A stretch of DNA of 64,000 bases from JABFSA01 sp963827515 (GCA_963827515.1 CAWHBF010000029.1:186001-250000); one strand, 5' to 3'; counted from the first letter of the stretch, positions 18,887 through 27,719 are shown. Notes: a model not told the origin generated them from the letters alone. Numbers and translations: made by a program.

Positions 18887-19012
18887 CCACGAAGGGCACG
18901 AAGATCAACCACGAAGAACACGAAGGTCGCGAAGGTCACAAACCTAATTGGATTCCCTTCGTGATCTTCGAGACCTTCGTGGTTCAGACCTTCGTGGCTC
19001 GTGGTTCATAAT
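18884..19012. repeat. NNCACGAAG nonad array in inverted arms after polA
   Basis: The left arm has units ACCACGAAG, GGCACGAAG, AACACGAAG and GTCGCGAAG. A short AT-rich centre (aaacctaattggatt) follows, then a right arm with the reverse-complement word CTTCGTGGT/CTTCGTGATC. Arms of about 50 nt could fold into a long imperfect hairpin. The array overlaps the polA stop codon and runs to the start of the MFS gene; one candidate MFS start (19001) lies inside it. Confidence 0.85.
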
Positions 19013-19018
19013 GCGCCC

Positions 19019-20287
19019 GTGACAAGCGACCACATCAACCGAGCCGGCTGGCGAATAGTCCTGCTGGCCAGTCTCGGCGGCACGCTCGAGTTCTACGATT
19101 TCGTGATCTTCGGCGTGTTCGCCCAGGACATCGCGGACGCGATCTTCCCGAATTCCACGCCGCTTGTCTCGCTGATCGCGTCGTTCGCGACGTTTGCCGT
19201 CGGCTATCTCGCGCGGCCCATCGGTGGGGTCGTACTCAGCCATTTCGGCGACCGCTACGGGCGGCGACAAGTGTTCTTGCTGTCTCTCTTCCTCATGTCC
19301 GCCGCCACACTCGGCATGGGGCTCGTGCCCCCCTTCGCCGTGTGGGGCGCATGGGCCAGCGTGGTCATGGTGTCGCTGCGGCTCCTCCAGGGATTCTGTC
19401 TCGGCGGCGAACTGCCTGGAGCGATCACCTACGTCGTCGAAACCGCGCCGCGTCGCGCGGCGTTCGTGTGTGGAGTCGTGTTTGCGTGTGTCACCCTCGG
19501 TGTGGCCGCGGCCACCGGGATCAGCCTGGCCGTGCGCACCTGGCTGCCGCCCGATCAGGTGCCAGCGCTCGGGTGGCGTATCGCCTTTGTGTTGGGCGGT
19601 CTCGCCGGCGTCTTGAGTTTCGTCATGCGGCGCGCGATGGAAGAGTCGCCTGAATTCGCGAAGATGAAAGCCCTTGCCGCCAGGCATCCGCTCCGCGAGG
19701 TGCTCCGGGAGCATTGGTGGCCGGTGATGCTCGGTGCGGGTGGGCTCGCCGCCACCGCTGGATTCAACGGCCTGTTCTTCGCGCACATGCCGGCGTATCT
19801 CTCGGGCGTGCTCGGCTACGACCCCCGGGAGGCGGTCGTGGCCCAGACCGTGGGTGTCATCGTCCATGCCGCCGCCCTGGTCGCCATCGGCTGGCTCGGC
19901 GATCGCGTGTCACCTCGCGTGATGATTGTCGCCGGCGCCGCGTCGCTGGCGCTGCTGGCATTTCCGTTCTACGGCGCGCTGGCTTCCCACACGATCGCTC
20001 CCTTGTGGGCACTGGCCTTGGGGGGTGTGTGCGCCAGCCTCGTCAACGGCACGTTCGCGGTACTGCTCGCGGATCTCTTTCCCACACGCGTGCGGTTCAG
20101 CGGGGTGGCGCTCGGATTCAACGTGGCCTTCACGGTATTCAGCGGCACCGCTCCGCTCGTGGCGACCAGCCTCATACGCGAGACGGGTATGAATACCGCT
20201 CCGGCCTTCGTGATGGTGGGTTGTGCGCTGATCACCCTGGCATCAGCCAATGGTCTCGCGCGACGGGGAGGGCATGTGCTTCGCTGA
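19019..20287 (+). CDS. MFS transporter, metabolite:H+ symporter (MHS/ProP-like) family
   Basis: About 422-aa inner-membrane carrier with 12 predicted helices. The opening GGTLEFYDFVIFGVFA, the loop 2-3 motif GDRYGRRQVF and SLRLLQGFCLGGELPGAITYVVE are typical of the MHS subfamily (ProP, KgtP, CitA). LADLFPTRVRFSGVALGFN matches the second-half signature. Substrates in this family are organic acids or osmolytes; none can be assigned here. I prefer GTG 19019 (TSDHINRAGWR) because the in-frame GTG 19001 lies within the repeat array. The gene ends in the next repeat (TGA followed by AATTCAAAATGC). Confidence 0.9.
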   Translation: MTSDHINRAGWRIVLLASLGGTLEFYDFVIFGVFAQDIADAIFPNSTPLVSLIASFATFAVGYLARPIGGVVLSHFGDRYGRRQVFLLSLFLMSAATLGMGLVPPFAVWGAWASVVMVSLRLLQGFCLGGELPGAITYVVETAPRRAAFVCGVVFACVTLGVAAATGISLAVRTWLPPDQVPALGWRIAFVLGGLAGVLSFVMRRAMEESPEFAKMKALAARHPLREVLREHWWPVMLGAGGLAATAGFNGLFFAHMPAYLSGVLGYDPREAVVAQTVGVIVHAAALVAIGWLGDRVSPRVMIVAGAASLALLAFPFYGALASHTIAPLWALALGGVCASLVNGTFAVLLADLFPTRVRFSGVALGFNVAFTVFSGTAPLVATSLIRETGMNTAPAFVMVGCALITLASANGLARRGGHVLR

Positions 20288-20400
20288 AATTCAAAATGCA
20301 AAGTTCAAAACGCAAAATTGCTCAAGACTCAAAGGCCTCTCGCTGCCCTGTGGCTGTATACGTTTCACCTTTTGCATTTTGCATTTTGCATTTTGAATTT
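20287..20400. repeat. AT-rich heptad inverted repeat between convergent genes
   Basis: The left arm 20287-20317 is AAATTCA AAATGCA AAGTTCA AAACGCA AAA. The right arm 20370-20400 is three exact TTTTGCA units plus TTTTGAATTT. The arms are about 31 nt and nearly complementary, giving a long stem with a 52-nt loop. It is strikingly AT-rich in GC-rich surroundings. It starts at the last base of the MFS stop and ends 2 bp before the TPR gene stop, the place of a bidirectional terminator. Confidence 0.9.
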
Positions 20401-20402
20401 CT

Positions 20403-21212
20403 CTACTGCCATTGGCCCTTCAGCGCGTTCCAATCTGACTGCAGCGCGGCGCTCGCCTCGCCGGTTTCGTGGCCCGGCCGGGTACGGGCTCGCTCGGGCA
20501 CGAGCACCTCGGTGACGAACCGGTCGATGTCGGCCCGAAGCACGGCGGCGGTGTCGGGCCGCAACGGCGCCCGCACCCACGCGGCCACCGCGGCATGCCA
20601 GGCACGCTCCAGGTCTCCGGCGCCGCGGGCCGACGCCGCAAGCCAGTAATTCGCGACGGGATTGCCTGGATCCTGGCGTACTTCCTCCTCCATCCTGGCG
20701 CGCACGCCCTCGAGCAGGGACAGGCGTCGATCCGCCGGAAGCCGCCACGCCTCGCGATCCACCGCGGTAGCCCACCAATCGAGCAACGCCAGTCCGTCGC
20801 GCTCGCTCAATGAGGACCGCCGGCTCAAGGCCACGTCGAAGAGTTCCGCTGCCGCGCCATATGTTTCCCCGAGATAGAGCGCCTGTCCTAGCCCGACCAG
20901 CAGATCGAGATAGTCGCGCGGCGTGAGCCTAACCGCACGAACCATACCGAGAGTTGTCCGCGCGCTGGCGAGGTCAGACGGATCGAGCTTGATGCGATAT
21001 CGCTCCAGGTACGCGCGAGCCGCGACGAGTGTCGCGGCGTCGACCGACGCCGGATCGCCGAAGGCCACCGAGGCCGCATCGATCGCGGCATCGTAGTCAG
21101 CGGCGTTGTAGAGCACGCGAGCCTGAGCGAGTGAGGGGTGCTCAGCCGCGGCCACAGGTATCGCCGCGGCGAGCAGGAGCAAGAGAGGCAGAACCCCGCG
21201 TGGCGACCACAT
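20403..21212 (-). CDS. secreted TPR-like protein
   Basis: 269 aa from ATG 21212, giving a signal peptide (SPRGVLPLLLLLAAAIPVAAA) cut before EHPSLAQ. The body is almost wholly alpha-helical with TPR-like pairs (AQARVLYNAADYDAAIDAAS, LVAARAYLERYRIKL, GQALYLGETYGAAAELFDVA, GNPVANYWLAASARGAGDLE). No catalytic motif is visible. It is probably a periplasmic scaffold or unknown-function protein. It converges on the MFS gene across an inverted repeat and is divergent from pcnB. Confidence 0.8.
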   Translation of the reverse strand: MWSPRGVLPLLLLLAAAIPVAAAEHPSLAQARVLYNAADYDAAIDAASVAFGDPASVDAATLVAARAYLERYRIKLDPSDLASARTTLGMVRAVRLTPRDYLDLLVGLGQALYLGETYGAAAELFDVALSRRSSLSERDGLALLDWWATAVDREAWRLPADRRLSLLEGVRARMEEEVRQDPGNPVANYWLAASARGAGDLERAWHAAVAAWVRAPLRPDTAAVLRADIDRFVTEVLVPERARTRPGHETGEASAALQSDWNALKGQWQ

Positions 21213-21271
21213 GACGGCGATGGTAGCACTCCGGCCCCTGCACGAGACGTGCCTTGTTACAATGCTGGCCA

Positions 21272-22579
21272 ATGGGTCAACCGGTGATCGTCCCTCGTGC
21301 CGAGCACACGATCTCGCGCCAGCAGATTGACCAGGACGCGCTGCGGGTGCTCTATCGCCTCCATCAGAGCGATTACGCGGCATATCTGGTGGGTGGCAGC
21401 GTCCGCGACCTCCTGCTCGGCCTGCGCCCAAAGGACTTCGACATCGGGACATCCGCCCACCCCCACCAAGTCAAGCGACTGTTCCGGAACTGCTGGATCA
21501 TCGGCCGGCGGTTTCGGCTGGCGCACATCCGCTACGGGCAGAAGACGATCGAGGTTGCGACGTTCAGACGGCTCGTATCGGCGGCGGAGCTGGCGGTTCT
21601 CGACGCCCAGCCACGGGATCCAGATCTCGTCGAAACTGATTCAACTGCAAAGTCCAGGGATCTCCTGCTTCACCGAGACAACACATTCGGCACGCCGGAG
21701 GAGGATGCCTTCCGGCGGGACTTCACGGTCAACGCGCTGTTCTACGACATCGGGTCGTTTTCCATCATCGACTACACGGGTGGCCTCGAGGACCTGAGGA
21801 CACGCGTGATCCGGTGCATCGGTGATCCGGCCGAAAGGTTTCAAGAGGATCCGGTGCGTATGCTGCGCGCCGTCGCCATGGCCGCGCGTCTCGATTTCAC
21901 CATCGATCCGCCGATCGACGCCGCCATCGCCGCCCATCGGGGTGAGATCGCCAGAAGCGCGCCCGCACGACTCATCGAGGAGCTGTACAAGCTGCTCCGA
22001 ACCGGGGCCGCCGAGCGTGCGTTCCGCATGCTCGCGGAGCGCCGGCTGCTCGAACCCATCGCACGAGAACTGCAAAAGGGCAGCGGCGAGGCCCTGTGGC
22101 GGTCGCTCGCAGCGCTGGATGCCTACCGCATGCGGTTCGAGACCACTCCAGACTCACTCACCAACGCCATTCTCCTCGGCTCGTTGCTATTGCCGATCGG
22201 ATTCTCGGGTGGCCCACCGGCGCGACCGCCTCGGGACGGAGACCCGAAGAAGGGACCGGCGCCATCGCTGGGCTTGCTGCCACTGGCCAGACGCGATGTC
22301 GACCGGCTGATGCAGATTGTCGGTCTGCAACGACGGCTGACGGACATGACGTTGTCGCCCCGAGCGAAGCGGGCTCTGATGCACCGTGGGCCATTTCAGG
22401 AAGCGTTGACATGGCTGGAGCTTCACGGCGAGGCGCCGGAGACGCTCGAGCACTGGCGGGGATTCATCGAAGCCGCAGGGGTCCTCGAGCCAATGGTTGA
22501 CGAGGCGGGAGCGGGGGCACCTCCGCCACGCCGCAGACGAAGGCGTCGGCGTCGACCCGCACGACCGACGACGCCCTGA
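21272..22579 (+). CDS. pcnB: poly(A) polymerase / CCA-adding-type nucleotidyltransferase (PcnB group)
   Basis: 435 aa from ATG 21272. The class II nucleotidyltransferase head shows YLVGGSVRDLLLG, catalytic LRPKDFDIGTSAHP (DxD), and the PcnB-favoured segment NCWIIGRRFRLAHIRYG. NTFGTPEEDAFRRDFTVNAL and the RNA-binding RFQEDPVRMLRAVAMAARL follow. The R-R-F-R-L-A-H pattern points to poly(A) polymerase rather than tRNA CCA enzyme. PcnB adds 3' oligo(A) tails that promote RNA decay. The C-terminus ends in a strongly basic tail (PPPRRRRRRRRRRPARP), as in other PcnB proteins. A weak upstream TTG (21254) is less likely as start. Confidence 0.9.
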   Translation: MGQPVIVPRAEHTISRQQIDQDALRVLYRLHQSDYAAYLVGGSVRDLLLGLRPKDFDIGTSAHPHQVKRLFRNCWIIGRRFRLAHIRYGQKTIEVATFRRLVSAAELAVLDAQPRDPDLVETDSTAKSRDLLLHRDNTFGTPEEDAFRRDFTVNALFYDIGSFSIIDYTGGLEDLRTRVIRCIGDPAERFQEDPVRMLRAVAMAARLDFTIDPPIDAAIAAHRGEIARSAPARLIEELYKLLRTGAAERAFRMLAERRLLEPIARELQKGSGEALWRSLAALDAYRMRFETTPDSLTNAILLGSLLLPIGFSGGPPARPPRDGDPKKGPAPSLGLLPLARRDVDRLMQIVGLQRRLTDMTLSPRAKRALMHRGPFQEALTWLELHGEAPETLEHWRGFIEAAGVLEPMVDEAGAGAPPPRRRRRRRRRPARPTTP

Positions 22580-22602
22580 TTCTTGCCGGGGCTGATTGCG
22601 TC

Positions 22603-22696
22603 CGCGCACGCTAAAGCGTGCGCTCTACACCTGGACAGGTTCTGCGCACCAATAGGTTCTGCGCATCAATGTAGAGCGCAGGCTTCAGCCTGCGCG
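22603..22696. repeat. double-hairpin inverted element between pcnB and serC
   Basis: Hairpin 1 is CGCACGC, TAAA, GCGTGCG at 22605-22622. Hairpin 2 is CGCAGGC, TTCA, GCCTGCG at 22678-22694. The outer inverted pair GCGCTCTACA ... TGTAGAGCGC joins them, and the centre holds two 17-bp direct repeats (AGGTTCTGCGCAYCAAT) at 22637 and 22654. It sits between convergent genes and probably works as a bidirectional terminator. It is related to the elements at 8582-8734 and 29531-29558. Confidence 0.88.
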
Positions 22697-22724
22697 GACG
22701 AACGAAGCGGGACGCCGGGAAATG

Positions 22725-23816
22725 CTATCCGCGCTTGCGCTCGAACTCCCGCATGAACTCGACGAGCGCATCGACGCCTTCTTCCGGGAAGGCGTTGTAG
22801 ATCGACGCCCTCATCCCGCCAACCGCTCGGTGTCCCTTTAGGCCGTCGAGTCCGGCGGCGGTCGATTCCTTGACGAACGCTTTCTCGAGGTCTTCGGTCG
22901 GCAGCCGGAATGTCACGTTCATCACCGATCGGCTGCCCGCCTGCGCAGTCCCACGATAGAAGCCGGTGCGGTCAATCTCCGCGTAGATCTTTCCGGCCTT
23001 GCGCTGGTTGACGGCCGCGATCGCCGGCAACCCGCCCAGCGAACGCAGCCACTTGACCGTCAGCCCGAGGATGTAGATGCCGAACGTGTTCGGCGTGTTG
23101 TAGAGCGAGTTGTTCTCCGCGTGCACCTTGTAGTTCAGCATCGTCGGCAGCGCGTCGGTCCCACGTGCGAGCAGGTCCTCACGGATGATGACGAGCGTCA
23201 CACCCGACGGCCCGAGATTCTTCTGTGCGCCCGCGTAGATGAGACCAAACCGACCGACGTCGATGGGACCGCTGAACACGTCGGATGACGTGTCCGCCAC
23301 CAACGGCACGTCCCCGGTGTCCGGAGGCGTCTTCCATTCGGTCCCTTCGATGGTGTTATTGCTCGTGATGTGCGCGTACGCGGCGCCGGGGGTCAGCTTG
23401 AGCTCGGACTGCCCCGGAATGCGCGTGTAGCTCTCGGCCTTGCTCGTCGCCGCGATGTTGACCTTCCCGACCTTCTTGGCTTCCTTGATGGCCTTGTCAG
23501 ACCAGGACCCCGTGTCGACATAGTCGGCCACGCTGCCCGGAGTGAGCAGGTTCATCGGCACCATCGAAAACTGCAGGCTGGCGCCGCCTTGCAACATGAG
23601 GATCTTGTAGTTCGACGGAACGCCTGCCAGCGCGCGAATGTCATCGATCGCGCCGTTGAGCAAATCCTCGAATGTGCCCGAACGGTGACTAATCTCCATC
23701 ACCGACATCCCGACGCCCGGCAGTGAGATCAGGTGGCGCTGCGCTTCTTCGAGCACCGGGAGCGGCAGAACCGCTGGGCCGGCAGAAAAATTGTGGATCC
23801 GGGTAGTCGTCGGCAT
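22725..23816 (-). CDS. serC: phosphoserine aminotransferase
   Basis: 363 aa. PLP enzyme converting 3-phosphohydroxypyruvate and glutamate to phosphoserine and 2-oxoglutarate in serine synthesis; it can also act in the PdxB route to vitamin B6. Signatures are HNFSAGPAVLPLPVLEEAQ, MEISHRSGTFEDLL, LMLQGGASLQFSMVPMNLL, VADTSSDVFSGPIDV, the PLP-lysine region LIYAGAQKNLGPSGVTLVI, and the C-terminal GHRAVGGMRASIYNAFPEEG. It starts 28 bp after the DUF1015 gene on the same strand with an AGGAGT-like site, so the two are probably co-transcribed. Confidence 0.97.
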   Translation of the reverse strand: MPTTTRIHNFSAGPAVLPLPVLEEAQRHLISLPGVGMSVMEISHRSGTFEDLLNGAIDDIRALAGVPSNYKILMLQGGASLQFSMVPMNLLTPGSVADYVDTGSWSDKAIKEAKKVGKVNIAATSKAESYTRIPGQSELKLTPGAAYAHITSNNTIEGTEWKTPPDTGDVPLVADTSSDVFSGPIDVGRFGLIYAGAQKNLGPSGVTLVIIREDLLARGTDALPTMLNYKVHAENNSLYNTPNTFGIYILGLTVKWLRSLGGLPAIAAVNQRKAGKIYAEIDRTGFYRGTAQAGSRSVMNVTFRLPTEDLEKAFVKESTAAGLDGLKGHRAVGGMRASIYNAFPEEGVDALVEFMREFERKRG

Positions 23817-23844
23817 TTGGTACTCCTGAATTTCTATGAGAACG

Positions 23845-25062
23845 TCAAATCACGTGCGACAGCAAGCCGTCGCGAAGCTTGGGTTCGAACCAGGTGGACT
23901 TCGGCGGCATGATGCCGCCGGCATCCGAAATCGCCATCAGGTCGGCGACGCTGACGGGATACATGGAAAAGGCTACCGCTGCCTCACCGGACGATACCGC
24001 GGCCTCGAGGGCGGCGGTCCCGCGGGCGCCTCCCACGAAGTCGATTCGTTTGTCGGTGCGAACGTCGCCGATCGCGAGCAGCGGCGTAAGCACCAGATCC
24101 TGCAGGCGGCTCACGTCGAGCCCGTCCGCGGCGCCAATTCCCGGAGGAGGGGTACCGAGTCCAATCGTGTACCACGCCCCGCCCAGGAACATCGACACCT
24201 CGCCCTTGCGCGTCGGCGCCGCAGGGCCCCCTTTCGCCACTGCGACGCTCTGCCGGAGGGCCGCCACGAAGGTGTCCTGTGTGTGAACGCCCAGATCCTT
24301 CACAAGACGGTTGTAGGGCAACACACACATTTGATCGTCCGGAAATGCCACCGCGAGGAACGTGTCCCACTCGCCAGACCCGCCGCCACCGCGCAGGTGC
24401 TGTCGCGCGCGGGCGGCACTGGCAGCTCGGTGATGGCCGTCGGCGATGTAGAGACCCGACATCGCCTTGAACGCCGACACGAGCGCGGGCGTGTCACCTG
24501 ACCCGACCGGCCAAAGCGTGTGCTTCACGCCGTCCACCGCAGTGAAGTCGAATAGCGGGCTCGCCGCGGTCGTTCGCTGCACAATGGCGTCCACGGCAGG
24601 AGAGGCCAGATGGATCAAGAACACCGGCCCAGTCTGCGCGCGCAGCTCGATGATGTGCCGCGTGCGATCGTCTTCCTTGTCCTTGCGTGTGCGCTCGTGC
24701 TTCTTGATGACATCGGCGTCGTACTCGTCGACAGAGAAGCAGCCGGCGATGCCTGTCTGCACGTGCCCTTCCCTCTGCAGCCGGTACACATATAGCGTCG
24801 GCGACGCCTCGAGCACGAGAGGCGCCTGCGCTTTCAGGACGCCGAAGTTCTCGACCGCTTTCGCGTACACGGCATCGCCATACGGATTCGTGCCGCCCGG
24901 CAGGTCGATCTCAGCACGCGAGACGTGCAGAAAACTCAACGGGTTGCCGGCAGCCAGCGCGCGCGCTTCGTCGGTGTTGACAACGTCGTAGGGCACTTCA
25001 GCAACAGCGCGTGCCGAACTGGGAGTGGGTCTGAGTGCGCGAAAGGGGCTGATGGTTGCCAT
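23845..25062 (-). CDS. DUF1015 family protein
   Basis: 405 aa. Family features are ISPFRALRPTPSSARAVAEV, the early PYDVVNTDEARALAAGNPLS, KKHERTRKDKEDDRTRH, YIADGHHRAASAARA and the C-terminal GGIMPPKSTWFEPKLRDGL. The biochemical role is not established. The family is frequently encoded beside serine-biosynthesis genes, and here it directly precedes serC, so a role in serine or phosphoserine metabolism is a reasonable inference. It lies 31 bp after the M23 peptidase gene on the same strand. Confidence 0.92.
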   Translation of the reverse strand: MATISPFRALRPTPSSARAVAEVPYDVVNTDEARALAAGNPLSFLHVSRAEIDLPGGTNPYGDAVYAKAVENFGVLKAQAPLVLEASPTLYVYRLQREGHVQTGIAGCFSVDEYDADVIKKHERTRKDKEDDRTRHIIELRAQTGPVFLIHLASPAVDAIVQRTTAASPLFDFTAVDGVKHTLWPVGSGDTPALVSAFKAMSGLYIADGHHRAASAARARQHLRGGGGSGEWDTFLAVAFPDDQMCVLPYNRLVKDLGVHTQDTFVAALRQSVAVAKGGPAAPTRKGEVSMFLGGAWYTIGLGTPPPGIGAADGLDVSRLQDLVLTPLLAIGDVRTDKRIDFVGGARGTAALEAAVSSGEAAVAFSMYPVSVADLMAISDAGGIMPPKSTWFEPKLRDGLLSHVI

Positions 25063-25093
25063 GGGAATTGTGTAAGAACGAACTCCGAACTAC

Positions 25094-26359
25094 TTATTCT
25101 GCCGTCTGCACCCGAGCCTCGGGCGACAGTGACGAGCCCATCGCCGATTCCAGCGCGGCCAGGGCCGGTTCGCTGACGACACGGAAGGCCTCCATGGCGG
25201 CAGCCGGCACCGGATCGCCGGGCGGCATATTGCGATGCTCCCGAAGGGGATCGACCCACGCTCCATTCTTCTGCAGTCCGTAATGGAGATGCGGGCCTGT
25301 GGCGAGCCCGGTCGAACCCACCAAGCCGATGGTCTGGCCCTGATCCACCCGCGCGCCCCTTCGAACCCCCTGGGCGAAGGCAGACAGATGCAGGTAATAC
25401 GAATCGTATCCGCTTCCGTGTCGAATGCGAACCATCCGACCGTTCACGCTGTCGGAAGTCGCCGACACCACGGTGCCGGTGGCAACAGCGATGACTGGGG
25501 CGCCCGTGGGGGCTCCGTAGTCGACACCGCGGTGCGCCCTCGGGCGCTGGAGCACCGGGTGAAAGCGACTCGACGAATACCGTGACGTGATCCGAGGATC
25601 GAATTTCAAAGGCGACCGCAGGAAGAACCGCCGGAGAGAGCGCCCGTGCTCATCAAAATAGCCAGGCTCGCCCCCGGGGGGCGTGAAGCGGACAGCGCGA
25701 ATCTCCCGGCCGTCGTTGTGAAACTCTGCAGCGGTAATCACGCCGTAGGTCGTCGGACGCTCCTCGCGAACGAAGCGCTCGAAAGCAAGCGCCAACCGAT
25801 CCCCGGGCTGCACTTCCGTATTGAAGTCGATCTCCCCTGCAAACACCTGCGCCAGCGCCATCGTCAGCTCCGCACTCTCTCCGGTCGCGTCCATGGCCTG
25901 GAAGAGTGACGGCGTCGAGTCGTCAATCGTCGCCGAAATGACATCTCTCTCAACGGTCTTGGGGATCGACGACACCTCCGCGCGGACGCCGTCGGCACCG
26001 GGCGACACGGGCGTGACACGTAGCAAGGAATCCGCGTCGATCTCGTACTCGAAGTGACGAAGGCCGCCTTCGAGGCTCCGCTCGAGCACGAACGGCTGTG
26101 ACGCGCGGAGCTGCCGCGGGTCGAAGACCGTCCGCGCAGCGTCCACGACCGCGGTCACGACCTGCTCGGCAAGGCCATTCTCGCGCAGCATGGTGTCGAG
26201 GGTCGCTCGCTCCGCGACCTCCCCTCGGACGAGCGCGGTATCTGGTGTGAGAACAATGTCGCGGCCCGGCGAAGCGGGCGGCGGGGGGGCGTCGCCTCCA
26301 CAGGCCGCGACGACGACGAATGTGGTGAGGGCAAGGCTCAGAATCCTCAACCGCGTCAT
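25094..26359 (-). CDS. M23 family murein DD-endopeptidase, lipoprotein
   Basis: 421 aa from ATG 26359. The lipoprotein signal TRLRILSLALTTFVVVAACG has lipobox VAAC. A middle OapA/MepM-like region (FVLERSLEGGLRHFEYEIDA, VQPGDRLALAFERFV) precedes the C-terminal LytM/M23 domain. The zinc and catalytic residues are in HRGVDYGAPTG, YYLHLSAF and GPHLHYGLQKNG. RITSRYSSSRFHPVLQR is the usual MepM lead-in. It probably cleaves peptidoglycan cross-links from the outer membrane side during growth. It is divergent from rmuC with 49 bp between starts. Confidence 0.92.
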   Translation of the reverse strand: MTRLRILSLALTTFVVVAACGGDAPPPPASPGRDIVLTPDTALVRGEVAERATLDTMLRENGLAEQVVTAVVDAARTVFDPRQLRASQPFVLERSLEGGLRHFEYEIDADSLLRVTPVSPGADGVRAEVSSIPKTVERDVISATIDDSTPSLFQAMDATGESAELTMALAQVFAGEIDFNTEVQPGDRLALAFERFVREERPTTYGVITAAEFHNDGREIRAVRFTPPGGEPGYFDEHGRSLRRFFLRSPLKFDPRITSRYSSSRFHPVLQRPRAHRGVDYGAPTGAPVIAVATGTVVSATSDSVNGRMVRIRHGSGYDSYYLHLSAFAQGVRRGARVDQGQTIGLVGSTGLATGPHLHYGLQKNGAWVDPLREHRNMPPGDPVPAAAMEAFRVVSEPALAALESAMGSSLSPEARVQTAE

Positions 26360-26408
26360 CGTATCATCGCCTGCCGGTGCTACACTTCGGTCGCCCCCAC
26401 TAGCTCGA

Positions 26409-27707
26409 ATGGAATGGTTTCTCCCCGCGATGGCGGCGGTGATCGGTGCGATCGTCGCGGCCATCCTGGCGCGATCGCGCGCACGCCGACAACTCGCTGA
26501 AGCTCGTGCCGAAACGGCTGCGGAGCTGGCTGCGACCAAACAGGACAACAAGTGGCTGACTGACGAGGTTGCGCGTCAGAAGCAGGCGATCGCGACCACG
26601 GACGCGCTGCTCGACACGGCAGACGTGCGTCTGCGCGACACGTTCCAGTCGCTGGCGGCCGAAGCGCTCAAGGACAATCGCTCGGCGTTTCTCGATCTTG
26701 CCAAGACATCGTTCGCCGGCTTCCAGCAGCCCATCACAGACACGCTGAAACGCGTGGACGCCCGTCTGTCCGAAGCCGAACACGACCGTGTATCCGCGTA
26801 CGCGCGCCTCACGGAACAGGTCGCCGCACTGGGGTCCACGACGAACGCGTTGTCCCGCGCACTCCGGACACCAGCGGTCCGGGGTCGCTGGGGTGAAATG
26901 CAGCTCCGGCGTGTCGTGGAGATCGCCGGCATGGTGCAGCGCTGCGATTTCGACGAGCAGCCCTCGCTCCTGGGCGACAACGGCCGGCTCAGGCCCGACC
27001 TCATCGTTCACCTCCCAGGCGGCAAGCAGATTGTCGTGGACGCGAAGGCGCCGCTCGAAGCATTCCTCGACGCGCAGGAGGCGACCGACGACGACGTCCG
27101 GGGCGCACGGCTGCTGGCGCACGCCCGGCAGGTACGCGACCACATGGACAAGCTGGGGAGCAAGGCCTATTGGGAGCCTCTTGGTGACTCTCCGGACATG
27201 GTCGTCATGTTCCTTCCGGGCGAAACGCTCTTCAGCGCAGCGCTGCAGCACGATCTGGGGCTCATCGAACACGGCCTCCGTCAGCGGGTGTTGTTGGCGA
27301 GCCCGATCACCCTGATCGCCTTGCTGACCACCGTCGCGCATTCCTGGCGACAGGAGGCCCTCACCGAGAACTATCGCGAAGTGGCGCGGCTGGGCCGGGA
27401 GTTCTACGACCGGCTGGCGACGTTCGCCGACCGGTTCGACGAGGTGCGGAAGAAGCTCGACGGCGCGGTTCACGCCTACAACGACGCGGCCGGGTCATTC
27501 GAATCGCGCGTGCTCGTCAGCGCGCGCAGGTTGAAGGAGCTCAAACTGACGACAGCCGAGGAGATGCCGCCGGCGGACCCCATCGACACCGTACCGAGGG
27601 TGCTCAAGCAGGTCGGCCTCATGGGTTTGCCCGACGGGGCTACCACCGATGAAGCGGAAACCACCGACCTCCTCGAGCCGCGAATCCCGACTCCTGAGTC
27701 CCGATGA
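26409..27707 (+). CDS. rmuC: DNA recombination protein RmuC
   Basis: 432 aa from ATG 26409. An N-terminal membrane helix (EWFLPAMAAVIGAIVAAILA) is followed by a coiled-coil region (about 25-110). The RmuC nuclease-like core follows: RGRWGEMQLRRVVEIAGM, LRPDLIVHLPGGKQIVVDAK (PD-(D/E)xK type), PDMVVMFLPGETLFSAAL and SPITLIALLTTVAHSWRQE. RmuC limits inversions at short inverted repeats, which is notable in a genome with many of them. The last residues EPRIPTPESR and the stop are encoded by reverse-complement GACTCGG-type heptads, so the natural C-terminus may have been replaced. Confidence 0.94.
   Translation: MEWFLPAMAAVIGAIVAAILARSRARRQLAEARAETAAELAATKQDNKWLTDEVARQKQAIATTDALLDTADVRLRDTFQSLAAEALKDNRSAFLDLAKTSFAGFQQPITDTLKRVDARLSEAEHDRVSAYARLTEQVAALGSTTNALSRALRTPAVRGRWGEMQLRRVVEIAGMVQRCDFDEQPSLLGDNGRLRPDLIVHLPGGKQIVVDAKAPLEAFLDAQEATDDDVRGARLLAHARQVRDHMDKLGSKAYWEPLGDSPDMVVMFLPGETLFSAALQHDLGLIEHGLRQRVLLASPITLIALLTTVAHSWRQEALTENYREVARLGREFYDRLATFADRFDEVRKKLDGAVHAYNDAAGSFESRVLVSARRLKELKLTTAEEMPPADPIDTVPRVLKQVGLMGLPDGATTDEAETTDLLEPRIPTPESR
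27681..27707 (-). repeat. GACTCGG-type heptads at the rmuC stop codon
   Basis: Units CGAATCC, CGACTCC, TGAGTCC then CGATGAG, the reverse complement of the word in the mutase gene at 1252-1286. The TGA stop of rmuC (27705-27707) falls in the fourth unit. Confidence 0.7.
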
Positions 27708-27719
27708 GATAATGACCGC

